A stretch of 64,000 nt of DNA from Anaeramoeba flamelloides. Taxonomy: Eukaryota > Metamonada > Anaeramoebidae. Made by a program: the position numbers and the translations under genes. The stretch covers positions 8,928,001 to 8,992,000 of the forward strand of contig JANTQA010000057.1 in NCBI GenBank assembly GCA_027625915.1, in the 5' to 3' direction. The notes beneath the pieces were generated by a model. The model was given only the letters and a program-made list of their open reading frames with translations. It was not told where the DNA came from and ran no database searches. The first letter of the stretch is position 1. Each line of letters opens with the position of its first letter. This document shows positions 13,025 through 23,760 of the stretch, piece by piece.

Positions 13025-13075
13025 ACATACTCTATCATACTCTAACATGCACTAACATACCTTAACCTACCCGTA
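13025..13075. repeat. Degenerate 10-bp tandem repeat
   Basis: About five units resembling CTCTAACATA are visible in succession (CTCAAACATA, CTCTATCATA, CTCTAACATG, CACTAACATA, CCTTAACCTA). Confidence 0.75.
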
Positions 13076-13886
13076 AAGGGGTTTTTAAATGCATACAGAC
13101 AATATATTTCAATGGAATTGACTATTTTGAAAAAAATGATAATTTGCTCATTTTTGACAATTTGACCAAATTTGAAATTTAAAATCCCTCCTCCCCCAAT
13201 TCCATATACAATTTTGTATTTTTTTCAATAAAATATGGACTATCCATACAGTGATCAAAATAATGAGTGCCAAATGATTATTATCGGTATTTCAAAATAT
13301 AATCCGTGTTTTTTTTTTCTTCTTGTTTAAATGCAAAATACAATTCTTTACCTAGTGGTATACCTAAGTTCAAATCAATATTTAAAGTAAATTCCTTATT
13401 TTTTTAAGTAAAATTTGGTTTATTAAGGCAATTTGTTATAAATTTTCATAATATCAAAAAAATTTTTATGAAATTTTTTGTTTTTTTGAGTTTGGATTTT
13501 CATCAAATATTTACTCCTCTTTTTTGAGATAAATTTTCTAATTTGATCCTTAATTTTTAGAATTTATTTTAGAATTATATAAATTTAAGAAATCAAAGTC
13601 ATATTTAATTAGGGTTTATTGTTAGTTCATTCGGTAAATTAATGTATAGGTCTTCTATAACATAAAAAAAAAAAAAAAAACAGGCATATTATTTTGAGGC
13701 ACATATTAAACTTTTAAGCACGGATTATTTTGAAAACCATATGTGTTTCGCTACAATTCCAGTATTTTTATTTTTTTATGGATTTAGATTAATTGAAATA
13801 AAAAATTATCTTGGCTCTTTATACGAATATTAAAAATTGAATGTGTATTGCTATCCAATAAACTAATAAAGAAAGAAATTCAAAGA

Positions 13887-14086
13887 TACAACCAGTTCGG
13901 TTTTACAAGTTATAAACTGTCAATGAAATTTTAAGCAGAAAATAATCTGAAATTAAGCCAGATTTTTTGGAATTTTTTTTTCCACAATTTATTTTACTAG
14001 TATTTGAATTTTGTGCCTTAATTTGAGATTTTTTTGTGACTTAAATTTGATTGGACGTTTATGTTTTAGCGGTGGAACTGGCTGTT
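13887..14086. mobile_element. 200-bp hairpin MITE, copy 2
   Basis: The left arm is degenerate (TACAACCAGTTCGGTTTTAC); the right arm retains TTGTGCCTTAATTTGAGA and ends GTGGAACTGGCTGTT. Only about 150 bp separates it from copy 3. Confidence 0.75.
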
Positions 14087-14233
14087 CTAATACCCTTAAT
14101 TTTAGAATTGTTGAACTTGATAAATAAGTTAAATATCTTTGGGGTTTAAATAAAGAATAAAGTATTCAAAAAAACAAAAAAAATACCGGGTATGAAAATA
14201 ATCCCGGGTAAGATTTCTAATTGTGAATATTAG

Positions 14234-14434
14234 TACAGTCAGTTTCACTTTTAAGGCACAAACTTTCAACGAAATATAAGGTACAATAAAAATCTCAAAT
14301 TACAATACAAAATTCAAATTCTAGTAAAATAAATTGTAAAAAAAACAAATTCCAAAAAATGTGCTTTAATTTCAGATTTTTTTGTGCCTTAAATTTCGTT
14401 GAAAGTTTGTGCCTTAAAAGTGAAACTGACTGTA
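14234..14434. mobile_element. 200-bp hairpin MITE, copy 3
   Basis: A well-preserved copy that starts TACAGTCAGTTTCACTTTTA and ends GTGAAACTGACTGTA. The terminal 40 bp of the two arms are near-perfect complements. TA at both ends fits a TA target duplication as used by Tc1/mariner elements (family knowledge). Confidence 0.9.
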
Positions 14435-16049
14435 AAATTGTTATCTAATTTCTTTTATTTAGAATCAAATCCTTTTTTTAAGAATCAAACTTTTAAAATT
14501 ATTACTCTAACATTTACTAGAATAGTGATTAATGAAATCACACTTGTTCAAAACAGCATTTGACCACTCAAAAAACAATGAATAAAAATTATAATTTTCA
14601 AAACTCAATTCAACCTCTATAAAACTCAATTGTTTTTCAAAAAAAGTTGATCTACTTATGCTATCAAACAATTAAACGAGTATTCTAGAGCAGCCCTACT
14701 TTAATGTAATTTAAGCAGGTTTATTACAGAGTTCATAAAAAATTGGTTATTGATAAAAAGGATTTGATTTAAAATATTAGAAATTACACACTAATTTTAC
14801 TAATAATCATAATTAAAAATATTACCCGGTATTTTTTCCCCTATTATAATGCTATTTTATTATTATGGAATATTTTTGAGGGGTTTCATCAAGTTTTTAA
14901 CTTGTATTTTAATTTGAGAAATAAAAAATAAAATAACAAAATTCCCAGCTTTTGGAATTCAATAATTCAACAATCCAGTATATGAATATTTTTCTTTTTT
15001 CAATTCAATTAAATATTATCAATTTCGGTTTATTTTATTCTTTTGTACCTTGATTATATTCTATTAATTTTTATAAATTGGGCAGAGATAAATTATTTAA
15101 TTTATTTTTTAATTTGAATTTTTTTTTTATTAACCAAAATTGTAATATTTTCGATTTTGAAATCGGTTTTGTTAATAAGAATTGGTGGATTTCTGTTTAT
15201 TTTACATTTTTTCAGTGTCACATGAATTTATCTAAGAATTTGTTTAATTTTAAGTTTTTATTTCCCAATTAAAAAGTTCTAACCCATATTTTTATTGGAT
15301 TAATATAAAATAAAAAAATAATCTAATTTTTAAGTTACTGTTGAGAGAATTGCTGTTCAATAATTGTTTAGAGTCATACAACTACAAATTGATCTTTTTA
15401 AATTAAAACATACATGTGAGATTTAATCTAAACAAATACCCAAATATTTATATTTTTTAAAATCTTTTGATATAATTGCTTTCTCTTTATTATGTTTTAA
15501 TAAAAATCAAATCATAATTTCATATAGAGTATTTAATTATTGATTTTACTAATTTTATTACCTTTTCTAATTAAAATTAAATCTTATTCAAACATTTGAC
15601 AATTATTTGTTGATTTTATCATTTTTAATATAAGAAAATGTGAAATTTGAGTAATTAAAATAGGTGATAATGGATCTCATTGGAATATTCCAAGTCCTTT
15701 GCATCGATAATATTTTAATGTATATATTTTGATAATTTTATTTAAATTTTTTTTTTTATTTTTTTTTCTAATTAATTTAAAATTGATTATGTTCAAAAAA
15801 GTTACAATACTAACCATGATTATATAAAAATTTTCTTATGTTTTTAATTCATTTATGGGGCTTTTTATTATCCACTCTAATTAATCTTATAAAATACAAA
15901 AAAAAAAAAAAAAAAAAAAAAAAACAAGTACAATTCTTGAGTATCCTCAATTAAAACAAGTATCTTAGAAAATTTAATAGAGTTAAAACAAGCATATAGT
16001 AAAATTTTATAAGATATAGAAATTACTCGTCTACGATAAAAGTGTGTTT

Positions 16050-16249
16050 TACAGCCTGTTCCACTTTCAAGACATAAACTTTCAATAAAATTTAAGGTAC
16101 AAGAAAATCTCAAATTAAGGCATATTTTTTTGAATTTTTTTTCCACGAATTATTTTACTAGTATTTTAATGTTGTATTGTAATTTGAGGCTTTTTTTTGT
16201 GCCTAAAATTTCGTTGAAAGTTCGTGTCTTAAATGTGAGACTGATTGTA
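16050..16249. mobile_element. 200-bp hairpin MITE, copy 4
   Basis: Starts TACAGCCTGTTCCACTTTCA and ends GTGAGACTGATTGTA; the inner arms carry AAATTTAAGGTACAA and AAAATTTCGTTGAAAG. Confidence 0.85.
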
Positions 16250-17415
16250 TGAAATAGAAAATTCAATCTCTCCCATATTTAAAGATAAAACTTTCAATTT
16301 CTCTTACCCCAAAAGAGTTATTTTTTGTAAAAGAACAAGAGAAAAATTAAATTTACTGCCGAAAATCAATCACAAAAATCACAAAAACTTGAAAGTGTTT
16401 TTTGATCGTTGTATCTAAAATGTTTAAACTTGGGTTTAAACAGATTTTAAGAATATTGGAAATCTGAAAATCCGCATATATATATAAGTTTTTTATGGGT
16501 TTGTTTCAGTTTATAAAACCAGAGAAACAAAAGGATGAATATCTTATTTTTAATCTTCTATTTTAAAATTTCTCCGTTGGTGATAAATGTTCAAAACCAT
16601 TTTCCAGGTTATCATATCATAAAAAAAATTAATAAACCAAAATAAATTTCTATTCTCTTAAATTTTCATGGTAGGGTTGAAATGGATATATTTAATTTAA
16701 AGTTAACAAACCATAAAATACAAATTATACTAAATGGGTTAGTTTGGCCATAGATTCATCTATTATTAAGGTTTTTTAAAATTGGGTGTTAAAGGTATTA
16801 GTGCTACGTGGTCAGAATTACTCCGAAAATGACTTAGTAATATAATTGTTTAATAAATAATTTGATTATTTATTCGGATCACAATTAAAAAAATATCTCT
16901 TTGGAATTTTTTGTACAATTCCTTTTCCAAATCTAAAAAAAAAAAAAAAAAAACTTCTGTTTTCCTACCTGTAAAATTCATATTTAGAACTTTTTAAAAG
17001 GTAACAATTTTTTGACTTTTGAATTTCAAAGATTTGTTCAATAATTTTTCACATAAATACCCAAAGGTTTGATTCTTAATTTTAAATTTTCAATTTACTA
17101 TTGTTGTAAAATAAACTGAAAAAGCTTTTCGTCGTGCTTTCCTTTCCTTTTTTTTTTTTTTTTTTTTTTGGGGGGGGTAAATTTTAGTTGCGGGTATTTA
17201 ATTCTCAAAATCAGTTTAGAAAGTGATTTGATTTTTAGAATTGTATTCTTTTCATTTTTTAGGTACCCCTAATAAAAATTCTTTATCTTTTATTTTGCAA
17301 TTAATAGTTGTTATATTAGTGATATATTTCCAATTTGTGGAAATAATTTGTCAAAATAATCTATTGATTAATTATTTAATTTTAGAAAAAAATTGTTATT
17401 TTTGAGCAATAACCA

Positions 17416-17856
17416 CTGTGGAAAAAAAAAACAAACAGGAAAGAAAGTTCAACATGTTTTTTAATTGGGAACTTTACTTAAAATGAAAAGTAAAATCAAT
17501 AAGAAGAAGAAACCACTTAAATTCAAACAATAATCCATAATATTATTTTCAATCAAAACAACAAACACACTTTAAATCTGCTTTCTTATCGAAATTCATG
17601 TGTGGTTTTGGAGATCTAAAAAATAGTCAATTTTTTGAACAAATTTTTAATAATTAATCAACCAAAGGAAAACCCCTTCAAAAGATAATATTAAAAAAAC
17701 TGATATTGTGACGAATGCTTCGTTTTGTCTTTATTTATTTATTTATTATTTTTTTCATTAATCTCACTTTTTTATTTTCAGTGATGTTCCCAATTAAAAC
17801 AGGATTTCACTTTTTTCGCTGTTTCACTTTTTTCCCTGTTTCACTTTTTTTCCACA
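17416..17856. mobile_element. 441-bp inverted-repeat element, copy A
   Basis: It starts CTGTGGAAAAAAAAAACAAA and ends TTTCACTTTTTTTCCACAG. The right end contains three head-to-tail copies of a TTTCACTTTTTTCCC-like unit. The interior aligns along its length with 36503-36912 (shared AAGTTCAACATG, GTGTGGTTTTGGAGATC, TTTTCAGTRATGTTCCCA). No coding capacity is visible, so it is non-autonomous. Superfamily uncertain; hAT-like is possible from the 8-bp flanks of copy B. Confidence 0.8.
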
Positions 17857-18319
17857 GGGGTAAATCTACATTTTGAGACCAATTTGGGAAAGATATTTTG
17901 TAACTTTGGGGTCTTCGCGTGGGTAATTAGACATTCAAGGGTATAGATGTTGAACCTACAGTTGTTTCATACCCAAGGGGTGACTTGAAGCCAAAGGGGG
18001 TATTGGTAGATTGTCCTTCTTTCGATTCTAAAAATTTAAATAACAAATATATAATTTCAGAGGATTTCATTTACAAAAAATTCAATTAATAAAACAAAAT
18101 AATTTACAAAAATTAAATACAAAAAAAAAAAAAAAAAATTGAATGATAACATTGACAATAAATCCAATTAAAAAATGTTGGAAAGTCTTCTCTTAATTCA
18201 AAAAAAATAAATTTTGAAAAAAAAAAATATCCTTTCCTTTTTTTAAATTTACAAAGAGTTAAATTAATTCAATATAAAATATTTTTTTTTCTTTGAGTAC
18301 ACAATCAAACCAATTTGGT

Positions 18320-18552
18320 TCACTGTTAATAGTAAAATAACAAGAACAAAATTCCCATCCATCTTTCCAAAAAAAAAAAAAAAAAATCAACCAAAGAATA
18401 CCATAGGTTCATCAAAATCCCAAATTCTATAAGTAAAATTAATAATTTAATCTGATTTGAAGAATTAAAAATTGAAATTTTTAATTATTTAAAAATCTTT
18501 TTTTGGAAAAATTAATGAAAATTTTGTCCCATTTATTTTGCAACAAATAGTA
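18320..18552. mobile_element. 225-bp inverted-repeat element, copy 1
   Basis: The left end (CACTGTTAATAGTAAAATAA, then AGAACAAAATT) mirrors the right end (GAAAATTTTGTCCCATTTAT, then GCAACAAATAGTA). The interior shares TTCCCAATTCT-like and AATCTTTTTTTGGAAA segments with the copies at 19189, 30502 and 46545. Confidence 0.8.
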
Positions 18553-19188
18553 ATCTAATTTGTGGTTATTTTATAACCTTCTAAATTTTAGAAAGTATGG
18601 ATTTTGTAACATTCTGGAGAAAAAAAGAACTCATTTTAAAATAGTAAAAAATGTAAAAAAAAAAAATTCTTCTAGATCCCAATAATCGCTCAAGAGTGAA
18701 ACTTCCAATCAACGCAGTTGTTTTCAAAATGATAATTCACAGCCATTCTAATTGGAAATTGAGTGGTCTCTTTTTGATACTTTTTTCTAAAAATGTCCTA
18801 TTTTTTGATTGTTGATTGTTGGGGATTAATCATGATCCATGTGTTGGATAGTTGTTGATTGTGATTAGGTTCTCATAAAAATTCCAAATTTTTTTTCATC
18901 CTTTTCTGAAAATTATGTTTAACCAAAATGACTCAGCCCTTAAATTTTTTCTTGAAATATAATTTTTTTTCAAAATTATTTGATTTTTTTAACTAACACA
19001 ACAATCTTTTGGACTTTTTTAGATCAATAAATAGTATACTTGATTAATCGAATTTTGTAGAGACATTTGAACTAGGTCACACTAATGTGGTTTAAACCCA
19101 ATAATAACTAACTTTAATTATAGACTTCTCATTGGTTGACACTAACCTCTTATATTTTAGTGGTTAATAATTTGAAATCAAACCGAAA

Positions 19189-19413
19189 TACTGTTAATTG
19201 TAAAATAAAAAGAACAAAATTTATCGTTTGGCTTTACAAAAAAAATATATCCCTTGAAAATCATAATAAATCACCAAAGTTCCCAATTATTAAAGGAGAA
19301 TTAATAATTTAAGCTGGTTTTAAGAATTGAAAAATTTGAAAAGTGATTGTTTGAATATCTTTTTTTGGAAACTGTATGAAAATTTTGTTTCTCTTATTTT
19401 ACAACATATAGTA
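19189..19413. mobile_element. 225-bp inverted-repeat element, copy 2
   Basis: Starts TACTGTTAATTGTAAAATAA and ends TTATTTTACAACATATAGTA, giving terminal inverted repeats of about 30 bp. No coding sequence. Confidence 0.85.
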
Positions 19414-20091
19414 TTTTTCACATCCTGTTGTGTTATTTTGAATGTATTTCCGAACTTGAGAATTTATTTTTCCAATGAAATAATTTAAATTATGCCCAAC
19501 ACTAATTTGCTAAATTCATAAAATCATAAATAAAAAAATCTAAGAAAAAAAGTTTATACGTAATTTATCTAAAATTAAAAAGAGTAATGGCTTTTAAAAT
19601 ATTTGTATGAATATCATAGATCTTCCATGTATACTTAAAAAGATTTAATTGACTCCTTTTTAAATCTGAAGAGATATTTTTTGTTGCATAGGAAAAAGAC
19701 AAAAAAAATAAAATAACAAAAACTTTTTAATGATTTAATTGTGCCTCATAACTTTTTCTCGACTCAGTGTCTGTATCACTCTTTCAAATATAAAATTTAA
19801 AAAACAGACTCGGAGTGGTGCATAGAGTTTTAATCATTGGCAATAAAAAATTAAAAAAAAAAAAAAAAAAGAAAATCAAACTAAAAGAAAACAACAACAA
19901 AAAAAAAAAAAAAAAAGGAAATTAAAAAGAAAATGTTTTAATTTAAAAAGGTTAATTAAAAAAAAATGATTCTAAAAATGTCTTACGAATTGAAAAGATG
20001 TTCGAGAATAATGATAAGTAAATTCACCATGAGTCTAATAATGTGTTGAAATTTGAGCTCAAGTGGAATTTAACGATTCTTTTATTGAAAA

Positions 20092-20930
20092 AATGTTCTC
20101 GTTTTTCAAAAATAAAGCAAGACAAATCAAAAAGTTGTCAGAATACTTTCAAGATGATCAATAGAGAATTGACAAAAACAAAAAATTACTAATCAAGAAA
20201 ATTCATGTTTTTTTCTAATTAACACAAGCTAATTTGTATTTCAAGATCCTTTGTATTTTGGTTAATGAAGATGAACAAACCCCAAGATCCATACAAAATC
20301 AATAAGAAATGTGTTTTTTTGTGAGTTAAGAAGGCATATTTCTTTCTTGAGCTTTTCGATGAACTTTTAAAGATTAGAATCTGATTTTATAACATTTTAA
20401 GACATCATAAGTGGGAAACAAAAAAAAATCATAGAAACTCAACTTGGCTTTAATTGGGGGTGATTTTGTTGGGATGTTCTAAATGAGCCTTGTCATCTTT
20501 TGGATAATTATGTTGTCAAAAAGTGTTCTGCTTTTGAAGACGAAATAGACCACCAACAATCACGTAACTTGTTGTTATTTATTAGTCGAAAAAAAGCACT
20601 TTCTTTTTTCGGTATTCTTGGAGACATTGAGCAACTTTCAGAACTTTTGGAAACGAAGCAAATGGGTCGTTAGGTCTATCAGATTCATGGAAAATAAAAA
20701 AGAATCAGGAGAGGGAAGGGTGGGTTTTACTCAAAGTTTCTTGTTGAAACACAAGTAGTTTGGAAAGAATTACCCTCACTCTCACTGATACTGATAAATT
20801 CAAATAGGTGTCTGAAAATTTTACGTTCATTTTCCATTTTACAAATTTTTTCCCTAATATTTGAATAAAGTATTTTATAGCCACAAATCTCAAGTAACTT
20901 TGTAAAATTAGTTGAGCTTCCAAAACATTT
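20092..20930 (+). pseudogene. Possible decayed or multi-exon gene of unknown function
   Basis: The clearest piece is 20464-20673 (+), 69 codons ending in TAG, with good codon structure (for example KKCSAFEDEIDHQQSRNLLL and GILGDIEQLSELLETKQMGR) but no ATG and an in-frame TGA just upstream. Shorter coding-like pieces lie before it in other frames: an ATG at 20095 followed by FSFFKNKARQIKKLSEYFQ, then ILVNEDEQTP, then AYFFLELFDELLKIRI. No GTAA donors join them neatly, so either decay with frameshifts or undetected introns is possible. No family is recognised. The opposite strand is also partly open, so orientation is an inference from codon pattern. Confidence 0.3.
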
Positions 20931-21866
20931 CTACCAAGAACTGTTTGAAAAATTGACTTGATACATTTTCAAAAATCGAAATTGAATAAAAAGTTTATTA
21001 ACTGTGTTTGAATTTATCAGTATATGAGATTTAAATGGATTAATAATTCAAACTAACCTCTTTTTTTTCAAATTCTGAAATCTTAATTTCATTTGGGATT
21101 TCTAGTACATCCATTACACAGACAACCCTCATCAATAAAACCAAAAAAAAAAAGACCAACTACAAGAATAGACAACCTAAAACCCTGTCTATTTCTGGGG
21201 GTAATAGAAATTGGTAAAAGGAATTTGAGGGAGTAGGGTGGATTAAAAAGCAGAACCAAATTTATTTAAAGAGTGATCCAAACACTGATTTAAAACGAGA
21301 AGAAATCCTTTCATTCTCAATATTTTTCTAAAAATCTTTTTAAAAAGTGAACCAATTGCGATAGTCCTCGTTTGGCAATTTCAAAGCAAACACAAAGAAG
21401 GAATTCATCTTTCTTTGAAGTTTGTAATTTTTAGGATCAATCTGGCATAAATAATAGACAAATAGTTTGGTTTTTCTGATTTTGCTTTGTTTCAAAAAAG
21501 AAAAGGAAGAACCTATTTTTTATTAAAATTATTAAGGAATCAGGTATCTGTAAGGTAAAATTCAGAAAGCATTTTAAAATCTATACAGTTTAAGGTACCC
21601 TCTTGAGAAATTCTGTTTGGCATAAGCTAAAACGGGATGAAATAAAAAAAACCATATTTCTTTTTAACTGTGTGTTCCAATTTCATATTTAATCAACAAG
21701 AATCAATTGCTTTGCAACACCCACCTTGGCACAACGGGTGGCAAATAAGAGTAACGGAATGTTCAGTCTCATAATAATGTTTGAAAGTCAAGCTAAATAT
21801 TTAACAAAGACATTTCGAGTCAAGTGTTTGAATTAAAAAGAGAAAAATTAACTCTATTTTGTCAAC

Positions 21867-21999
21867 ATGGAACCCAGTAAGCCGATTTTAGAATTAAATG
21901 TAACGATTCCATACTATCTAAACAAAATCAAAGGTTTTCTAATTTATCGAAAATACAAAATATTTATTTTTTTCTTCTTGTGTTTTCAGTTTTTCACTC
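21867..21999 (+). promoter_or_regulatory. Candidate 5' leader with intron and short upstream frame
   Basis: An ATG at 21867 is followed by a GTAAGC donor (intron 21877-21989, 113 bp) and a TTGTGTTTTCAG acceptor directly before the secreted-protein gene. If spliced, the leader encodes a seven-codon frame whose TGA stop overlaps the ATG of the main frame at 22000 (sequence TCATGA). The coupling is an inference from sequence; leader splicing would need transcripts. Confidence 0.4.
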
Positions 22000-22632
22000 A
22001 TGAAAAGTTTTCTCTTAGTACTTTTTCTCCTCTCAACTTTGTGCTGCTTGTCACAAGGCTTAGTCACTGTTCATGAAAGTTGGTTTAACCCCAATGTTGA
22101 AGAAGATTTATGTCAAAAGAATTTGATCTTCCAAGCAGATTGGTTGCCAAACGTTTGCTTTTTGTGTGAGAACGGAAGTCGTATGTTTAAAGAAGACGTA
22201 GCTTCTGGTGCTATCACACTGATTACCTGCCACGACTTAAACTTTGATTGTACTTGCTCGAATATCTTTGATTTAGAAACGAACGTGTGCCATAAATTTA
22301 ATGGCAATTACTCAATGGACCCTTTCATTCGAGATCAAAACACACAAACCGATGTAATCATCCGAAAACAATTTGCCAAAAGTAACACGTGTACCAAGGC
22401 TGTTGAAACCTATTCTGAAACTTCTTTTCTTCTTGGCATGTGCTACGTCGATGGGCTTAATACAAGCTTTAAGGTCCATAAATACCAAAACGACCAGACA
22501 TATTTGGTAGTTGAAAAATATGCTGAAACAGGGAAGTGTGATGGCAAAAAGACAACATCGTTCGTTAAAAAAGGTCTTTGTACCCAAAGCTTGGACTCTG
22601 ACAATTCAGAAATTTGGGTTGACCATCTATAA
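22000..22632 (+). CDS. Small secreted cysteine-rich protein
   Basis: A 210-residue protein with a classic signal peptide (MKSFLLVLFLLSTLCCLSQG, cleavage likely after about residue 20). The mature part has 11 cysteines, several closely spaced (VCFLC, DCTC), and several N-x-S/T sites, including NGS and NYS, consistent with a disulphide-bonded extracellular or vacuolar protein. There is no membrane segment or C-terminal anchor. I do not recognise a family or catalytic motif. An unusual (CTTTACC)n tract starts about 35 bp after the stop codon, probably in the 3' untranslated region. The gene stands alone between long repeat-rich stretches. Coding status is well supported by codon structure and the signal peptide; the function is unknown. 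Confidence 0.85.
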   Translation: MKSFLLVLFLLSTLCCLSQGLVTVHESWFNPNVEEDLCQKNLIFQADWLPNVCFLCENGSRMFKEDVASGAITLITCHDLNFDCTCSNIFDLETNVCHKFNGNYSMDPFIRDQNTQTDVIIRKQFAKSNTCTKAVETYSETSFLLGMCYVDGLNTSFKVHKYQNDQTYLVVEKYAETGKCDGKKTTSFVKKGLCTQSLDSDNSEIWVDHL

Positions 22633-22665
22633 TTTTATGAATAATAAAGATTTCTTATCACTTGA

Positions 22666-22723
22666 TCTTTACCCTTTACCCTTTACCCTTTACCCTCTAC
22701 CCTCTACCCTCTACCCTCTACCC
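22666..22723. repeat. Heptamer tandem repeat (CTTTACC / CTCTACC)
   Basis: About four CTTTACC units followed by about four CTCTACC units. Heptameric and telomere-like in size, but the complement (GGTAAAG) is not the plant-type TTTAGGG repeat. It lies just downstream of the secreted-protein stop codon. Confidence 0.9.
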
Positions 22724-23609
22724 GCCGACCAGGGCCACTTGCCTTTAACTTTTAACCTATAACCTTTTGTATTTCACCCTTCGCCTTTTCCAGAACAAAA
22801 AAAAAATCATTTTGGAATTGCTTCTAACTTTTTTATTTTTCTGATGTTGATCCTCAATAAATATGTTTAAATTGTGCTTTTTTAATGATAACTTTCCTTT
22901 TAAATTCAAAAATTAAGTTGTTGAAATTAAGAGTGATTCTTAAATGCAAGCACTAGTTGGCTTGTTGCAAAATATTATTTTTCCATAAAGACAGAAAGCT
23001 TCTCATATATCTTGAAATAAAAATAAAACAAAAACAAAAACACTTGGAATTCCTATCCATTTACATTTTGTTTTCTGTTAAATACCTCTTTTCAAAAAAG
23101 ATTACGAGCTATTAATAAATATAAAACCCCCGTATTAGCGATGAACAAGAAACATAACTTGAAATTTTTAAAAAAATATTAAAGATGTAATATTTTTTAT
23201 AAATAAAATGAAATCTTCCCTAGATCTTGAAAAAAATTTTTTTTTTGCTAATTAGTGTTTTGGCTTATGAAATAGATCAATTAACCTCATTTAAACAATT
23301 TATTAATTTGGGTCTATTTTTTGAAATCTAAAAAACACATGTTTCCAATAGAAAACTCAAAAAAGTAATTATTTTTTTGTTTAAGAATTAAGTTAATTCT
23401 TGAAAATGGGAAAACATATTTTTTGTTTTATATTGGAAAGTATTGATTTTGAAAAAAATAATTTTTATTTTGTTCTTATTATTTTTGATTAATAATATTT
23501 AAATTTAAATTCCAGCCAATTAAACTAATTAAGGTATAGGTGATTAATTAAAAGTGAATTTATTTATTTTTGAAGAGAGAATATTGCTTTTCTCCTGTGT
23601 TCCGTTACG

Positions 23610-23760
23610 TTTTTTTTAATTTGAGAAATAAAAAGAAAATTTATTTAATTTTCTTTTTATTTCTTAAATTAAAGAAAAAACATCTCCTAACTTTTCCAGA
23701 ATTTAAAAGAATTGAGTAAAATCAAAGATTTTTTTCTATTCTTTTGAATTCTGGAAAGGT
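23610..23760. repeat. Fold-back repeat, copy 2
   Basis: Two nested hairpins are visible: TTTAATTTGAGAAATAAAAA against its complement TTTTTATTTCTTAAATTAAA, and CTTTTCCAGAATTTAAAAG against CTTTTGAATTCTGGAAAG. The same sequences recur, rearranged, at 3180-3335. Confidence 0.75.

Larger units (their letters stand above)
11204..21866. other. 10.7-kb repeat-rich intergenic stretch
   Basis: No convincing intact gene. The stretch holds hairpin elements at 13887, 14234 and 16050, a 441-bp inverted-repeat element at 17416, two 225-bp elements at 18320 and 19189, a 10-bp tandem repeat near 13025 and a less AT-rich segment (17857-18025) of unknown nature. The part from about 20090 to 20930 has codon-like composition and is listed separately. 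Short open frames near 11390, 12158 and 15078 look like chance frames in AT-rich DNA. Confidence 0.6.
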
